DNA from: an uncultured Pseudomonadales bacterium
GTDB lineage: Bacteria > Pseudomonadota > Gammaproteobacteria > Pseudomonadales > Pseudohongiellaceae
Assembly (NCBI GenBank): GCA_947259995.1
Contig: CAMYOK010000006.1
Span: 458,600-522,599, forward strand
DNA length: 64,000 bases
Direction: 5' to 3'
The position numbers and the translations under genes are program-made. The first letter of the stretch is position 1, and each line of letters starts with the position of its first letter. Positions 33,442 through 43,100 of this stretch are shown here, in pieces. The notes beneath the pieces are model-generated. The model was not told where the DNA came from. It was given only the letters and a program-made list of their open reading frames with translations, and searched no databases.

Positions 33442-33918
33442 ATGCAAACGGGCAAAATTCTCGCTATCTATATTGCCACCAATACCGATGACGCAGTCCG
33501 TGCGCAACAATCTGTCAAAGTGCTCCCAAACCAAGGGATTATTGGCGATCGCTACTATGCTCCCCAGCAGGAGCTTGCAATAGACACCTTGGCTCCACGT
33601 AAAGAGGACCTATCGTTAATATCGGCAGATGAATTAGAGGCGTTCAATGAAAGGTTTGAGCTAGAGATCCCCTATGGTGATTTCCGACGCAATATCATCA
33701 CCTCGGGCATCGACTTGAATGCTTTGGTAGGCAAAAAATTTCGTATAGGTTCGGCACTTTGTTTGGGGATGGAGCTGTGTGAACCTTGCAGCAAACTTGC
33801 TCGCACAGTGAACTCACACGTATTGCCCCACTTAGTAAGACGGGCCGGACTTCGCGCCGCTGTTCTAGAGATTGGCGAGATAGCTCAAGGTGACAGCATC
33901 ATAGAGTTAGGAAGTTAA
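33442..33918 (+). CDS. MOSC-domain protein
   Basis: A 158-residue stand-alone MOSC domain, related to the C-terminal domain of molybdenum-cofactor sulfurase. GDRYY, DLSLISADELEAF, YGDFRRNIITSGIDLN and the LCEPCSKLART segment with its conserved cysteine are all present. Related proteins (YiiM, mARC) handle sulfur or N-hydroxylated substrates with Mo cofactor, but no partner gene is nearby. AGGA precedes the ATG. It lies on the plus strand between fliD and flaG, which are normally adjacent, so it interrupts the flagellar cluster. Confidence 0.88.
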   Translation: MQTGKILAIYIATNTDDAVRAQQSVKVLPNQGIIGDRYYAPQQELAIDTLAPRKEDLSLISADELEAFNERFELEIPYGDFRRNIITSGIDLNALVGKKFRIGSALCLGMELCEPCSKLARTVNSHVLPHLVRRAGLRAAVLEIGEIAQGDSIIELGS

Positions 33919-33920
33919 AA

Positions 33921-33955
33921 AAGAAAAGGCACGCTGAGCGTGCCTAAATTTTTAA
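33921..33955. terminator. Bidirectional terminator between MOSC gene and flaG
   Basis: AGGCACGC-TGA-GCGTGCCT forms an 8-bp stem. The plus strand continues AAATTTTTAAG and the minus strand TTTCTTTTTTAAC, so it can end both the MOSC transcript and the convergent fliC-flaG transcript. Confidence 0.8.
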
Positions 33956-33987
33956 GGAGTGATGTGATCGGTCATTTGGTTTAAGAG

Positions 33988-34398
33988 TTAGACTTGCGCC
34001 TTGAACAAAATAATCGGTTCTTGTGCGTCTAATTTTTTTGCTAGCTCTAACGCCTCTTTGCCACCAAACTGCCGTACTAGTTTTCTTGAATTTCTGTCCA
34101 CAACGGTCACCGAAGGTTCGGCTGCGCCCAGTTCAACGCCAAAAATAATGTCCCTTTGTATCGTCTGAACATAATCGTTCAGTTTTGCGACAGCAACGTC
34201 CAGTTGTTGCTCGTTTGTATCTTTTTCCTGGGATCCTGCTTCAAGGTCTCCGCGTTCTTCCATCTCTTCTCGTCGATCGTCTTCGCTTCCTGAAAATAGA
34301 CTAGAGTGTCCTTGATCATTATTCTCGGTTTGCACTGAATTAACCTTGTCTCGCGAGACAGTTGTCGGCAGGTATCTTGTTATACTGATGTCAGTCAA
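33988..34398 (-). CDS. flaG: Flagellar protein FlaG
   Basis: About 136 residues. The start chosen is TTG at 34396-34398, because GGAGG lies six bases before it and no ATG is available; an upstream TTG at 34434 has no RBS. The C-terminal half is the FlaG domain: LDVAVAKLNDYVQTIQRDI, then the beta strands VTVVDRNSRKLVRQF. The N-terminal half is acidic and probably disordered. FlaG influences filament length in some species. It lies 112 bp after fliC, past a stem-loop. Confidence 0.88.
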   Translation of the reverse strand: MTDISITRYLPTTVSRDKVNSVQTENNDQGHSSLFSGSEDDRREEMEERGDLEAGSQEKDTNEQQLDVAVAKLNDYVQTIQRDIIFGVELGAAEPSVTVVDRNSRKLVRQFGGKEALELAKKLDAQEPIILFKAQV

Positions 34399-34464
34399 GG
34401 TATGCCTCCAAAACGCGTCTCTAAAATTACTCAATCATCTAAACCTGCTCGCAGATTATCTGTT

Positions 34465-34496
34465 TTGGCGCCCCGACTCAAGATGTCGGGGGCCAA
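34465..34496 (-). other. Stem-loop between fliC and flaG
   Basis: On the minus strand TTGG-type outer bases plus CCCCGAC and GTCGGGG form a strong stem around ATCTTGA, 15 bp after the fliC stop. No T-tract follows, so it probably lowers but does not abolish read-through into flaG, or it stabilises the fliC mRNA. Confidence 0.6.
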
Positions 34497-34510
34497 ATCA
34501 GAAGTTCAAC

Positions 34511-37500
34511 TTACTGGAGTAGTGAAAGCACCTGCTGTGGAGCAGCATTTGCTTGTGCAAGGATCGAGATACCTGCTTGTTGCAGAATCTGACTTCTTGA
34601 TAGTGCCGCCGCTTCAGAAGCGAAGTCAGCATCAAGAATTCGAGAGTTTGCAGCTGACAAGTTCTCTGACGTTACCGCCAGGTTAGAGATTGTCGTCTCA
34701 AAACGGTTTTGGATCGCACCGAGATCAGCTCGTGCACTGTTCACAGCATTCAGCGCGTTATCGACTGCGGCTAGCGCTGCGTTAGCACCATCTTGAGTAG
34801 AGATATCTACTTCAGTGAGGAACTGACCAGATACACCACCACCGTAGTTGCCTTGTTTGAGGCCGAGAGACTCAAGCGCTGAGTTACCGTTCGTACCACC
34901 ACTTACTTCAATGCTACCAGCAGAGCTAAGAGTCACAGTAGAGTAAGTTGTTACCGCCACATCATCTGCATCAGCGACTGCTTCAAGCGTGAAGTTGTTA
35001 GAGGAGATCGCAGAGCCAGCAAGACCGAAGTTAGTCGCTGTCGCACCACCTTCTGTATCAAAGGCTAGAACAATGTTGCGACCGTCAGAGGCTGTTAGCG
35101 TTAAGCTCGAACCATTGTCTTCAGCTACCACACCTGTTTGACCACTTACCGCATTGATCTGGTTAACTGCCTGAGCACGGTTCGAGTCAGCAGTTGATTG
35201 AACCGTTAAGCCAACCGCTACTCCATTGACGTAGACAGTACCAGTATTAGCTTCTGTTCCCGCTGTTGCAGTAGCGCCTACAACTTCCGTTGCATTTACG
35301 CTCGCTGTTACACCAGTGGAGCCAGTAGTACGATTAATCGCAGCTGCAATTGAGATGCCAGAAGCCTGCTTACTGCTTGATAACGCATCGCTGTAAGAAG
35401 CTGTATCATCAGCCGCTTTTGCAGCACCGATAGAGACGCCATTTATGACGAGGTCGCCATCTGAAAGATTCGCCACAACATTGGCACCCGCAGCACCTGT
35501 ATCAGTACCATCAACAAGACCAAGCTGCGCATTCGTGACAGCATCAGCAGATGCAATTTCTACAGTGCTAGAAGCGCCAGTAGAGTCCGACTTGATAGCT
35601 AGGAAGTTGTTTGCATCGATATACGCTGTCGCACCTGAGATATCGGCATTAACCGCTGCTAAAAGTGCAGTGGTATCGGCGATGTTTGTATCAATTACTA
35701 CTGCTTGTGCAGAGCCACCGTCAACAGTAAACGAGAACGTCGCATTTGTTGACGTGGCAACTAGCGCATCGCCCGTGTCAGTTCCAACAATGCCGAAGAA
35801 TGCAGCAGCGCTTACTGAACCGCCATTGTCAGCGATCGTTAGTGTATCACCACTATTCACAAGCTCAGTGAAAACTAAGTTCAGATCATTGCCAAGAGAA
35901 GTCCCTGTGAACGATGCTTCGAAGTTAGTGATACCCGCACCAGTTAACTGACCATTGATGTAGGTCGCTAATGAAGCGCCATCGTCGGCTGCAGTGGCAT
36001 AATCCGTACCACTTAGTGTAATCGTCGCTGTGCTTGCACCGTCGTTCACAGTGAAGCTAACATCGTCGCCATCTGTACCTGCGACTTCTGTTTCTGCGGC
36101 ACCGGTCGTAATTTCATCTTCTGAACTGTTATTGCCAACAACGTTGGAGATTACAACCGTACTTGTTGTTCCTGAGGAGTCAGAAACAATCTGTAGAAAG
36201 CTGCTGCCATCTAGTTGCGCAGTTGCATCTGTAAGTTGCGCGTTAATGGCATTCAATAACCCAGCTGAATCTGCAATGTTACTGTCAAGGGTAATGGTTT
36301 GCGTCGCACCACTGTCAACTACCACATCAAAGGAAAGTGTATCGATAGTTCGAGCCACACCAGCAGAGGTCGTTTCACCACCATCGAATCCGAACAATGC
36401 TTGTGCGCCTGGCTCCGCAACACTGTCTGTTAGCGTCCAGTTACCACCATCGTTTACTTGCCCAGTGATTTGAAGTTGATCACCAGTACCCACGTTAATG
36501 ACTTCGACTTCAACAAGAGCGCCATCAAGCTGGCTATTGATATCAGCAACAACGGCAGCAAAGTTCGCATAAGCACCATCAACTTGGACTTCTTGTGAAT
36601 AGCCAGTAGTAGCATTCGCGATCGTAAAAGTCAGAGGAGAAAATGTTAAACCTAAAGCTGTTGTATCCTCGTCACCATAGGTTGTTGATGCAACACCCGC
36701 GTTTGATTCATTGCTAAAGTCGAAACCTGCAAACGCTGATAGATCAACGTCAAATGTGCCTGTACCAGAGGTAGCATCAACATTAAAGTTTAAACTGGCA
36801 TTGGCAACATCCTCAGTACCTACGAGAGTCGCGGCAGTGCCAGCACTTACAGCCACGCTAAAGTCAAAACCTGCAAACGCTGATAGATCGACGTTACCCG
36901 TCAATTCAGCTGCGACACCAGCTTGTGCGGCACGTGCAACAGAACTAAGGCTTGCAACCCCAGCAGTGTACGAACCCGCTGCCAGACCAGCACTTGCAAG
37001 ATCACTACCACTCACATCTATACTAGAAGTATTAGACCCTGCTACAAGAGTGATACCGCCCGTGTAAGTCCCAGCTGAAGCAAGACCAGTATTCGCAGCA
37101 GTCAAAGTATCGAAAGCAATCTCGATGTTACGACCATCTTCTGCAACCAATGAGACACCAAGTGCATCATCGCCGCTATCTACAGCTGTTACGCCGGTAA
37201 GAGCAGACTGTGCATTAATGGCACTTACTACTGCCGAACGCGTAGAGGCGCCCTGGCCAGTCGTATCAACACTGATTTCTGTACCGTTAATGGTAACCGA
37301 ACCAGATGCCGCGCCTGCAGTTAAGCTGCTACCTGCCGCGATATTTTCGTCAACCAAAGCTGAAACGCCTGATTGGCTAGATGCGCGGTTAACTGCAGCA
37401 GCCTTGGCAATGGCACTTGCTGCAATGTTGTCAGTTGAGGCTGAATCATCAGAAGCACGCGATGCTCCGATAGTCACACCGTTGATTACTAGATCGCCAG

Positions 37501-38059
37501 CACTCAAGGCACTGTCAGTCGCCGTAGTAGTCACACCAGACTTAGTAGAAACACCCAGCGTGTCAGCAGTTAATTTGCCGATGCTTACGCTGATTGTTTC
37601 ACCAGAGTTTGCACCCACCTGGAATACAGATGCGAAGCTACCGTCTAGTAGGTTCAAGCCGTTGAAGTTTGTTTGCGAGCCAGCGCGTGAAATTTCAGCG
37701 ATTAGTTGCTGAGTTTCTGCGTTTAGGGCTTCGCGGTCTGCGTCGGAGTTTGTTCCGTTAGCAGACTGTAGTGCCAATTCACGAATACGCTGCAAGGAGT
37801 CAGTCATTGCACCCAATGCACCTTCAGCCGTCTGTGATAGAGAGACACCGTCGCCCACGTTTCGGATTGCCACGTTCAGACCGTTGATCTGAGACTGGAA
37901 GCGCGTAGAGATCGCAAGACCCGCTGCGTCGTCCTTCGCACTGTTGATACGTAGACCAGAAGACAGACGTTCAAGAGCCTGGTTCGTGGCCGCCTGTGAA
38001 CTGTTCAGGTTTCGCTGAGCGTTCAATGAAGCGATGTTGGTATTTATGATCTGAGCCAT
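34511..38059 (-). CDS. fliC: Flagellin FliC, giant form
   Basis: 1182 residues from the ATG at 38057-38059 (GGAG upstream), against about 280-600 in most flagellins. D0/D1 ends are canonical: MAQIINTNIASLNAQRNLN to about residue 165 and, at the C-terminus, about 1085-1182 ending AQANAAPQQVLSLLQ. The middle holds two copies of a GDLVINGV-S/T-IG flagellin-IN module (about 186-326 and 866-1013) and four beta modules (about 476-535, 573-640, 665-742, 773-835) with F.x.V.x.G..Q.I.xD.x patterns. A VDLSAFAGFDFS motif occurs twice (389 and 438). No cysteine is seen. It forms the filament. Confidence 0.96.
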   Translation of the reverse strand: MAQIINTNIASLNAQRNLNSSQAATNQALERLSSGLRINSAKDDAAGLAISTRFQSQINGLNVAIRNVGDGVSLSQTAEGALGAMTDSLQRIRELALQSANGTNSDADREALNAETQQLIAEISRAGSQTNFNGLNLLDGSFASVFQVGANSGETISVSIGKLTADTLGVSTKSGVTTTATDSALSAGDLVINGVTIGASRASDDSASTDNIAASAIAKAAAVNRASSQSGVSALVDENIAAGSSLTAGAASGSVTINGTEISVDTTGQGASTRSAVVSAINAQSALTGVTAVDSGDDALGVSLVAEDGRNIEIAFDTLTAANTGLASAGTYTGGITLVAGSNTSSIDVSGSDLASAGLAAGSYTAGVASLSSVARAAQAGVAAELTGNVDLSAFAGFDFSVAVSAGTAATLVGTEDVANASLNFNVDATSGTGTFDVDLSAFAGFDFSNESNAGVASTTYGDEDTTALGLTFSPLTFTIANATTGYSQEVQVDGAYANFAAVVADINSQLDGALVEVEVINVGTGDQLQITGQVNDGGNWTLTDSVAEPGAQALFGFDGGETTSAGVARTIDTLSFDVVVDSGATQTITLDSNIADSAGLLNAINAQLTDATAQLDGSSFLQIVSDSSGTTSTVVISNVVGNNSSEDEITTGAAETEVAGTDGDDVSFTVNDGASTATITLSGTDYATAADDGASLATYINGQLTGAGITNFEASFTGTSLGNDLNLVFTELVNSGDTLTIADNGGSVSAAAFFGIVGTDTGDALVATSTNATFSFTVDGGSAQAVVIDTNIADTTALLAAVNADISGATAYIDANNFLAIKSDSTGASSTVEIASADAVTNAQLGLVDGTDTGAAGANVVANLSDGDLVINGVSIGAAKAADDTASYSDALSSSKQASGISIAAAINRTTGSTGVTASVNATEVVGATATAGTEANTGTVYVNGVAVGLTVQSTADSNRAQAVNQINAVSGQTGVVAEDNGSSLTLTASDGRNIVLAFDTEGGATATNFGLAGSAISSNNFTLEAVADADDVAVTTYSTVTLSSAGSIEVSGGTNGNSALESLGLKQGNYGGGVSGQFLTEVDISTQDGANAALAAVDNALNAVNSARADLGAIQNRFETTISNLAVTSENLSAANSRILDADFASEAAALSRSQILQQAGISILAQANAAPQQVLSLLQ

Positions 38060-38141
38060 GCTTTGATACTCCTGATTGTACACGTTAAACTGAGTCGCAT
38101 ATCGAAGAGAAGACTACTGCTCACCATATGCGTTATCAGGG

Positions 38142-38168
38142 TTAACGACAAAAATGCTCAAAGCTTTA
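38142..38168 (-). promoter_or_regulatory. Sigma-28 promoter for fliC
   Basis: On the minus strand TAAAGCTT (38161-38168), an 11-bp spacer and GTCGTTAA (38142-38149) match the FliA consensus TAAAGTTT-N11-GCCGATAA at 13 of 16 positions, about 85 bp before the fliC ATG. The rest of the 428-bp gap to the fliT-like gene is mostly AT-rich, plus a REP-like pair. Confidence 0.85.
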
Positions 38169-38343
38169 GCATAAATTTAAATTATTTTTACGCAGGTCAA
38201 AGCTCTTTGCGGTCATTGTACTCCTACCCTCGAAAGAAAGAGGAGCGCCTAGATCAAGAAGTATCGGCGTTTTGTGTGAGGGCTTGAGCAGTTTTGGGAT
38301 TTTTGTGGGATTTTGAAGGGTATTGGTAAATTTTGGAAAATTT

Positions 38344-38442
38344 CGCGGGCAGGCCCCCCAAAAGGGGCAAGCGCTCCCACAGGCAGTGGTTACCCTCAAG
38401 TCTAGTTCGAACCACTGACTGTGGGAGCTTGCCTGCAAGCGA
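38344..38442. repeat. Inverted pair of REP-like palindromes
   Basis: Two elements face each other. The right one (38421-38442) is GTGGGA followed by the palindrome GCTTGCCTGCAAGC and GA. The left one (38344-38380) has the same flanks in reverse, with an extra CCCC-TTTT-GGGG type hairpin inside its stem. The spacer arms also pair: CCCACAGGCAGTGGTT (38376-38391) complements AACCACTGACTGTGGG (38410-38425) with one mismatch. The layout is that of Pseudomonas-type REP pairs. Confidence 0.7.
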
Positions 38443-38487
38443 TTTGCTTCGATTAACTATAATTTTCAATTCAGAAAAGGACATTAA

Positions 38488-38829
38488 ATGCCCCAACCCT
38501 CCCGCACCACCCGCGAACAATGGGCCACCATCCTCGAGCTTTCCCACCGCATGCTCGAGCTGGCAGAAACTCGTGACTGGGATTCGCTGCCACCTCTGAT
38601 GAACGCTAGGGATAGGCTGATCAAACTGTATTTCACCGCCAGTGCCTCGGTGGAGCGCACCCAGGAGATGAAAGAGCAGATTGAGATGATTCAGGAAAAC
38701 GACCGCCTCATCGTAGAGCTGACGAAGCATAATCGGGAGTTATTGGCAGACGAGTTGATCAAGCTGCAAAAGGCGAAACAGACAGTCAATGCCTATCAAC
38801 AGCAGATGGAAAGGCTGCAAACACAGTAA
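38488..38829 (+). CDS. FliT-like flagellar export chaperone
   Basis: A 113-residue, almost wholly helical, charged protein. The pattern ILELSHRMLELAETRDWDSL, then a central helix RDRLIKLYF and the IQENDRLIVELTKHNRELL stretch, fits FliT, the chaperone for FliD and in some species a modulator of the flagellar master regulator. AAAAGG precedes the ATG. It is encoded opposite to all surrounding flagellar genes, between fliC and flgL, instead of after fliS. The assignment is by pattern and context; sequence identity to FliT proteins is likely low. Confidence 0.72.
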   Translation: MPQPSRTTREQWATILELSHRMLELAETRDWDSLPPLMNARDRLIKLYFTASASVERTQEMKEQIEMIQENDRLIVELTKHNRELLADELIKLQKAKQTVNAYQQQMERLQTQ

Positions 38830-38853
38830 GACAGACCCTGTTTGCCCTACCCT

Positions 38854-40098
38854 TTATATGTAATTAAAGATCGATAGCTTACTGATCCGCGCAAAGCTGG
38901 CTTGCGCCGCTTCTAAGATGAAGCTTTCTTGGGTCAATTGGCTGATCGCCGAGGCATAGTCTAGGTCTTCAAGATTCGACAGTGCCTCTTGTATCGCTAA
39001 ATTGGAATCCTCATTGGCCGCTAAGGTCGTATCCACTAAGTTCAAGCGCGCCCCGACAGAACTGCGCGTTTCCAACATACTCGTCTGGGCATTACTGAGA
39101 TTGCTCAATGTTGTTGCTGTCTGTTTAGCCAGTGCTTCTTTGTCTGCAACATTATCGCCGTAAGTGTTAAGCGCCAAGACAAAGTCTTCGAGATTGCTTA
39201 ACAGGCTCTTCTTGTCGCTGGATTCGACTATAAAGGTGTCACCTACTGCTGGGCGCCCTGAGATATTCACGGCGACGCCGCCAAACTCAATCTGCGAGCC
39301 AGAGACATAGGGTTCATTCTGCACGAGAATGCGCCCATCGGAGACTTGGCGAATATTATAGGTGAGGCGCGGCGGGCTCGCCTCGTCTAGGGGCCTGAAC
39401 TCGATCACCACATCTTCTGGGTAGAAGTCGGCAAAGGCTTCTGGGTCAAGCACGACCTCGCCCCCAATGGTTGCTGGAGGCGTGCCCCTATTGCTGGAAT
39501 TGGCATGCCCTAGAACCGTCGGCTCGGCGCTTTTGACGTCGACAAAGATCTTTTTGCCAGAATCACTAGAGGCCACAGAGGTTGCCGCGGCAATCTGAAT
39601 GGTGCGCTGTCCCTCATCGCCGGTAAAACGATATCTGCCATCGTCGCCCTTGACGAAGGGTTCACTCTTGCCTTGATAGCCGGCAAAGATGTATTCGCCA
39701 TTCGCGTCGCGAGAGTTCATCATTTGTGCCATCGCATCGATAGTGCCTTGCAACTCTACGGCGATGAAACCACGTTGTTCTTTGTTCAAGGCACCGTCGC
39801 CCGATTGGGTGACGAGTTCTTGTGCCTTGAGGATCAAATCACTGATACCAGTGAGTGCCACCTCTTCCCGGTTTAAGCGATTACTCAGTGTCGAAAGATT
39901 GCTATTGTATTGAGCATTAAGCGAAAGCTCTTCTTTCAAGGCCAAGATGCGCGTGGTGGCCACCGGGTCATCCCCTGGCGAAAGCACCCGTTTGTTTGCT
40001 GCAATCTGTTCCTGAGTTTTAGCGACGGCTTTTTGCATATCCAGCAGGCCATTGAGGCCGGTCTGGTGAATCTGAAAACTGGATAGACGTATAGACAT
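38854..40098 (-). CDS. flgL: Flagellar hook-filament junction protein FlgL (HAP3)
   Basis: A 414-residue junction protein that links FlgK to the filament. The N-terminal flagellin-like helix (MSIRLSSFQIHQTGLNGLLD) and the SPGDDPVATTRILALKEELS segment are conserved. The C-terminus LAAN-type helix (ALSNLEDLDYASAISQLTQE) is also flagellin-like. Unlike its neighbours it is of ordinary length and lacks the repeated modules. GAGG precedes the ATG. It is the last gene of the flg run, 30 bp after flgK. Confidence 0.94.
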   Translation of the reverse strand: MSIRLSSFQIHQTGLNGLLDMQKAVAKTQEQIAANKRVLSPGDDPVATTRILALKEELSLNAQYNSNLSTLSNRLNREEVALTGISDLILKAQELVTQSGDGALNKEQRGFIAVELQGTIDAMAQMMNSRDANGEYIFAGYQGKSEPFVKGDDGRYRFTGDEGQRTIQIAAATSVASSDSGKKIFVDVKSAEPTVLGHANSSNRGTPPATIGGEVVLDPEAFADFYPEDVVIEFRPLDEASPPRLTYNIRQVSDGRILVQNEPYVSGSQIEFGGVAVNISGRPAVGDTFIVESSDKKSLLSNLEDFVLALNTYGDNVADKEALAKQTATTLSNLSNAQTSMLETRSSVGARLNLVDTTLAANEDSNLAIQEALSNLEDLDYASAISQLTQESFILEAAQASFARISKLSIFNYI

Positions 40099-40128
40099 TG
40101 CATTTTCCTCACACTAAGCCTGAACGGC

Positions 40129-43100
40129 TTAGATGTTTACGATAGTATCGAATAGATCTTTCGCCATAGTAATAAGCCGCGCCGAGGCATTGTAATGCTG
40201 CTCAAATTGGATCAGCCTTGCCGCTTCTTCTTCAATATTTACACCAGAGACTCCCTGTAGAGAATCCATGGATTGTCGTAGTAGGGCTTCGCTGGCCGAT
40301 TGGCTGAGCTGTGCCTGGCTGGTGAGAATTCCTAGACTTTCGACTAGCTGACCATAAGCTCCTTGATAGGTAAGATTACCATTAGAGAGCGTAAGTGCCG
40401 TATTGAGCGACAACATCGCCGCCCCATTGCGGTTGTCCGCACTGCCATCGGTATTGTAGTTAATGACGAAACTGTCACCGGCTTGCGGAGCGCCATTCGC
40501 GCCTTGCCCACTACCAATACTGACTTGGTAACCCATGAAGTTGTTCACACCTTGTGGCTCTAATCCGAATAAACCATCACGCCGGCTCGAGGTAAAACTC
40601 ACGTCCGCGGCAAGCTGTACATCTAAAGTGCCACCCACTGTGAAATCGTTCGTGAACGCTGTCCCCGTCGAACTGCCTTGGAATAAAGCGCCATAAGTCC
40701 CTACGATATCTGCCACGCGCAACTGCGATGAGGATCCATAGGTGGTGGAATCTAAGGTTAAGAAGCCATTAGTCGACACCCCAACAGTAATAGGGCCTAA
40801 GCCTTCAGCGGCAAGAGCGGTGTTGATCGCCTCGCGGACTATGTCTGCGACCCCTTGCGCACCCTGCTCACGCCCAGCTGCGCTACCACCGGCCACAGGC
40901 ATCATCAAACCAGCACTGCCCACAACATTACTAAGTGCGAGACTAATGCCATCGCCCTCCTGCGCCGTAGTTAGAGTGAGGAAATTATTAGCGTCTAGGC
41001 CTGCAGTCACTACCCCCGCGCCGAACTGCGCATCCAAACGGGTCTGCACATGCGTCACAATACCAGGCGGAGTCACACCATCTGGAGTCGCTGCCAACGT
41101 GGTGTCCACCCCACTCAAATCGATGGTTTTAACTGCGCCCCCATTGACTGACAAATCGAAACTGTGTGCGCCGGCGCTAAAATCAACCCCGCCAGCAATA
41201 TTCTGATCGCCGGTAAAGACTGCCGGCAAAGCACTATTGCCTGTGAGCGTCACCGCCACAGGAGTATTACCGTCGACGGTAATATTGAAACTATGCGGAC
41301 CATTAACGTCGAAATCGAACCCGGATGCCAGAGAGACATTGCCAAGAAGCGATGCATTGGTGCCGCCGGTGTCGCGGCCTATTTGCGTTCCCGTTTTCAG
41401 CAAATCCTGCATACCTGGGTTCGCCGCGATACTAATTTTGGCGTTCTCACCCGTTGCGGTAGTTGTGAACTGCAAAACGCCATCAGCATTAACTTCGACA
41501 GTGACGCGACCCGCAATGCCAGTAGCACCAACCGCGGCGTCGATCTGCGCTTGGATGTCAGCCGCGATAGTTGCGCCGCTGTTGGCGCCGTAGTTTTGAT
41601 TCAAAGTAATATTGCTGGCGTAGCTGCCATCCACGACTAGCAAGAAGGTTGTCGCGTTACCGCCACTAAAATCATAGGCCGCATTGGCATCGCTACCATT
41701 GGCGATCACTGCGGCGACAGAGCCTACATCCGGCCCAGTGATCTTTGTGAGGCTCAAACCTAAGGGGTCGTTCGCCGTGACATTACTCACGTTAACCGCG
41801 CGCGCGTTGCCTACCGATTTGATCTCAAGCTTGCCTTGAGCATTGAGCGTTACCTCAACCTTCCCCGCACCAATAGCGGCGTCGATATCCGCTTGCACTG
41901 CCTCTGCCACTTCACTTTTGGCCAAAGTCGCGGGGCTCAGTGCGACGGTTTGTTTGCCAAACCCTATATCGATATCGAAACCCGTGCTGGCTGCGATCGT
42001 AGTGCCAAAATTCAAACTCGTTTTTCCTGCAAAAGTACGCAAGTCGCCATCGCGCACCGACACCGAGTCCCCTGAGTTACCACCAACATTGACGTTGAGG
42101 TCCACCCCCGTGGAAGAGCGAACGGTAAGCGTAAAACCATCGCTCGTCGCGGTAATGCCTAAGTTCTTAAGATTGCTACTGGCATTGATGCGATCACGCA
42201 AAAAATCTGCATTGAGAGGGTCAGGCAAGCTTTGCGCCGTGAGATCGCCCTCGGCAATGAAATTAGGATCCGTTAAATTGACGCCGTTGAGCATGAGCGT
42301 CAGAGGCGCACCAACATTATCACTGGTAAACTCAGAGAGCTGCAGTTGCGATGCGGCACTGGCTGTCACACCAGCAAGGCCCGACAAGCGCTGAGCGATA
42401 TCCGCTGCAGATTCATTCTGCTGGACCAGCAAACGCTGCTCACTACTGTAGCCCGTGACAGGGTCAGCCGTGACAAACGTGAGCATCTCTTGAGGGTAGC
42501 CATTACGACTCCCCCCCAATGCGATCTGCGCAGCCGCACTGCCGATGCTGCCCACCGTTGTACCGCCTGGGTCGCTAGGAAATATCGTATTCACCGCGCC
42601 AGGAGAAAAAACCTGGTTAGACAGTGGCGGGTTCAGCGGAATTGGATTTGCTGGGTCCGAATAGTCGAGCACATCGTAAGTGGTCGCCGAGGTAAAGCGA
42701 ATGATGATTGGTGGGCTAAGCTCGCCGGGTGCACTGGTAAACGTCGGGGTATTAATGTCGATCACGTCGCCGGGCACAATATAGGCGCCGCCGGAATTAC
42801 CCGCACCCGCTTGGGTTCGAATCGGCGATGCAAAGGCAAACTCTTCTGGGCGCGTGATCAAGACATCGATCTCGCTCACACCGGTTTTCGTGGGCAAAAT
42901 TGTGAACTTGTCACCAGACTGGAACGAGCCCGACTCTAGGGTCAGAGTAAAGCCATCCATCGAAATATCGAATGGCAGTTTATTCCCTAAAACGCCTTCG
43001 GCCATAAGCTTGCCGTCTGACTCGCGGATGACCGAATACTGACTCCCAAGGCCTTCAAACTTTAATTCATAATCGCTGGTGGTTAGAGCACTCACATCAT

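Noticed and set aside
41164..41640. 158-codon plus-strand frame opposite flgK with a Cys/Arg-rich product
   Set aside because: It lies entirely within the repeat modules of FlgK and has no RBS; frame bias supports flgK only.
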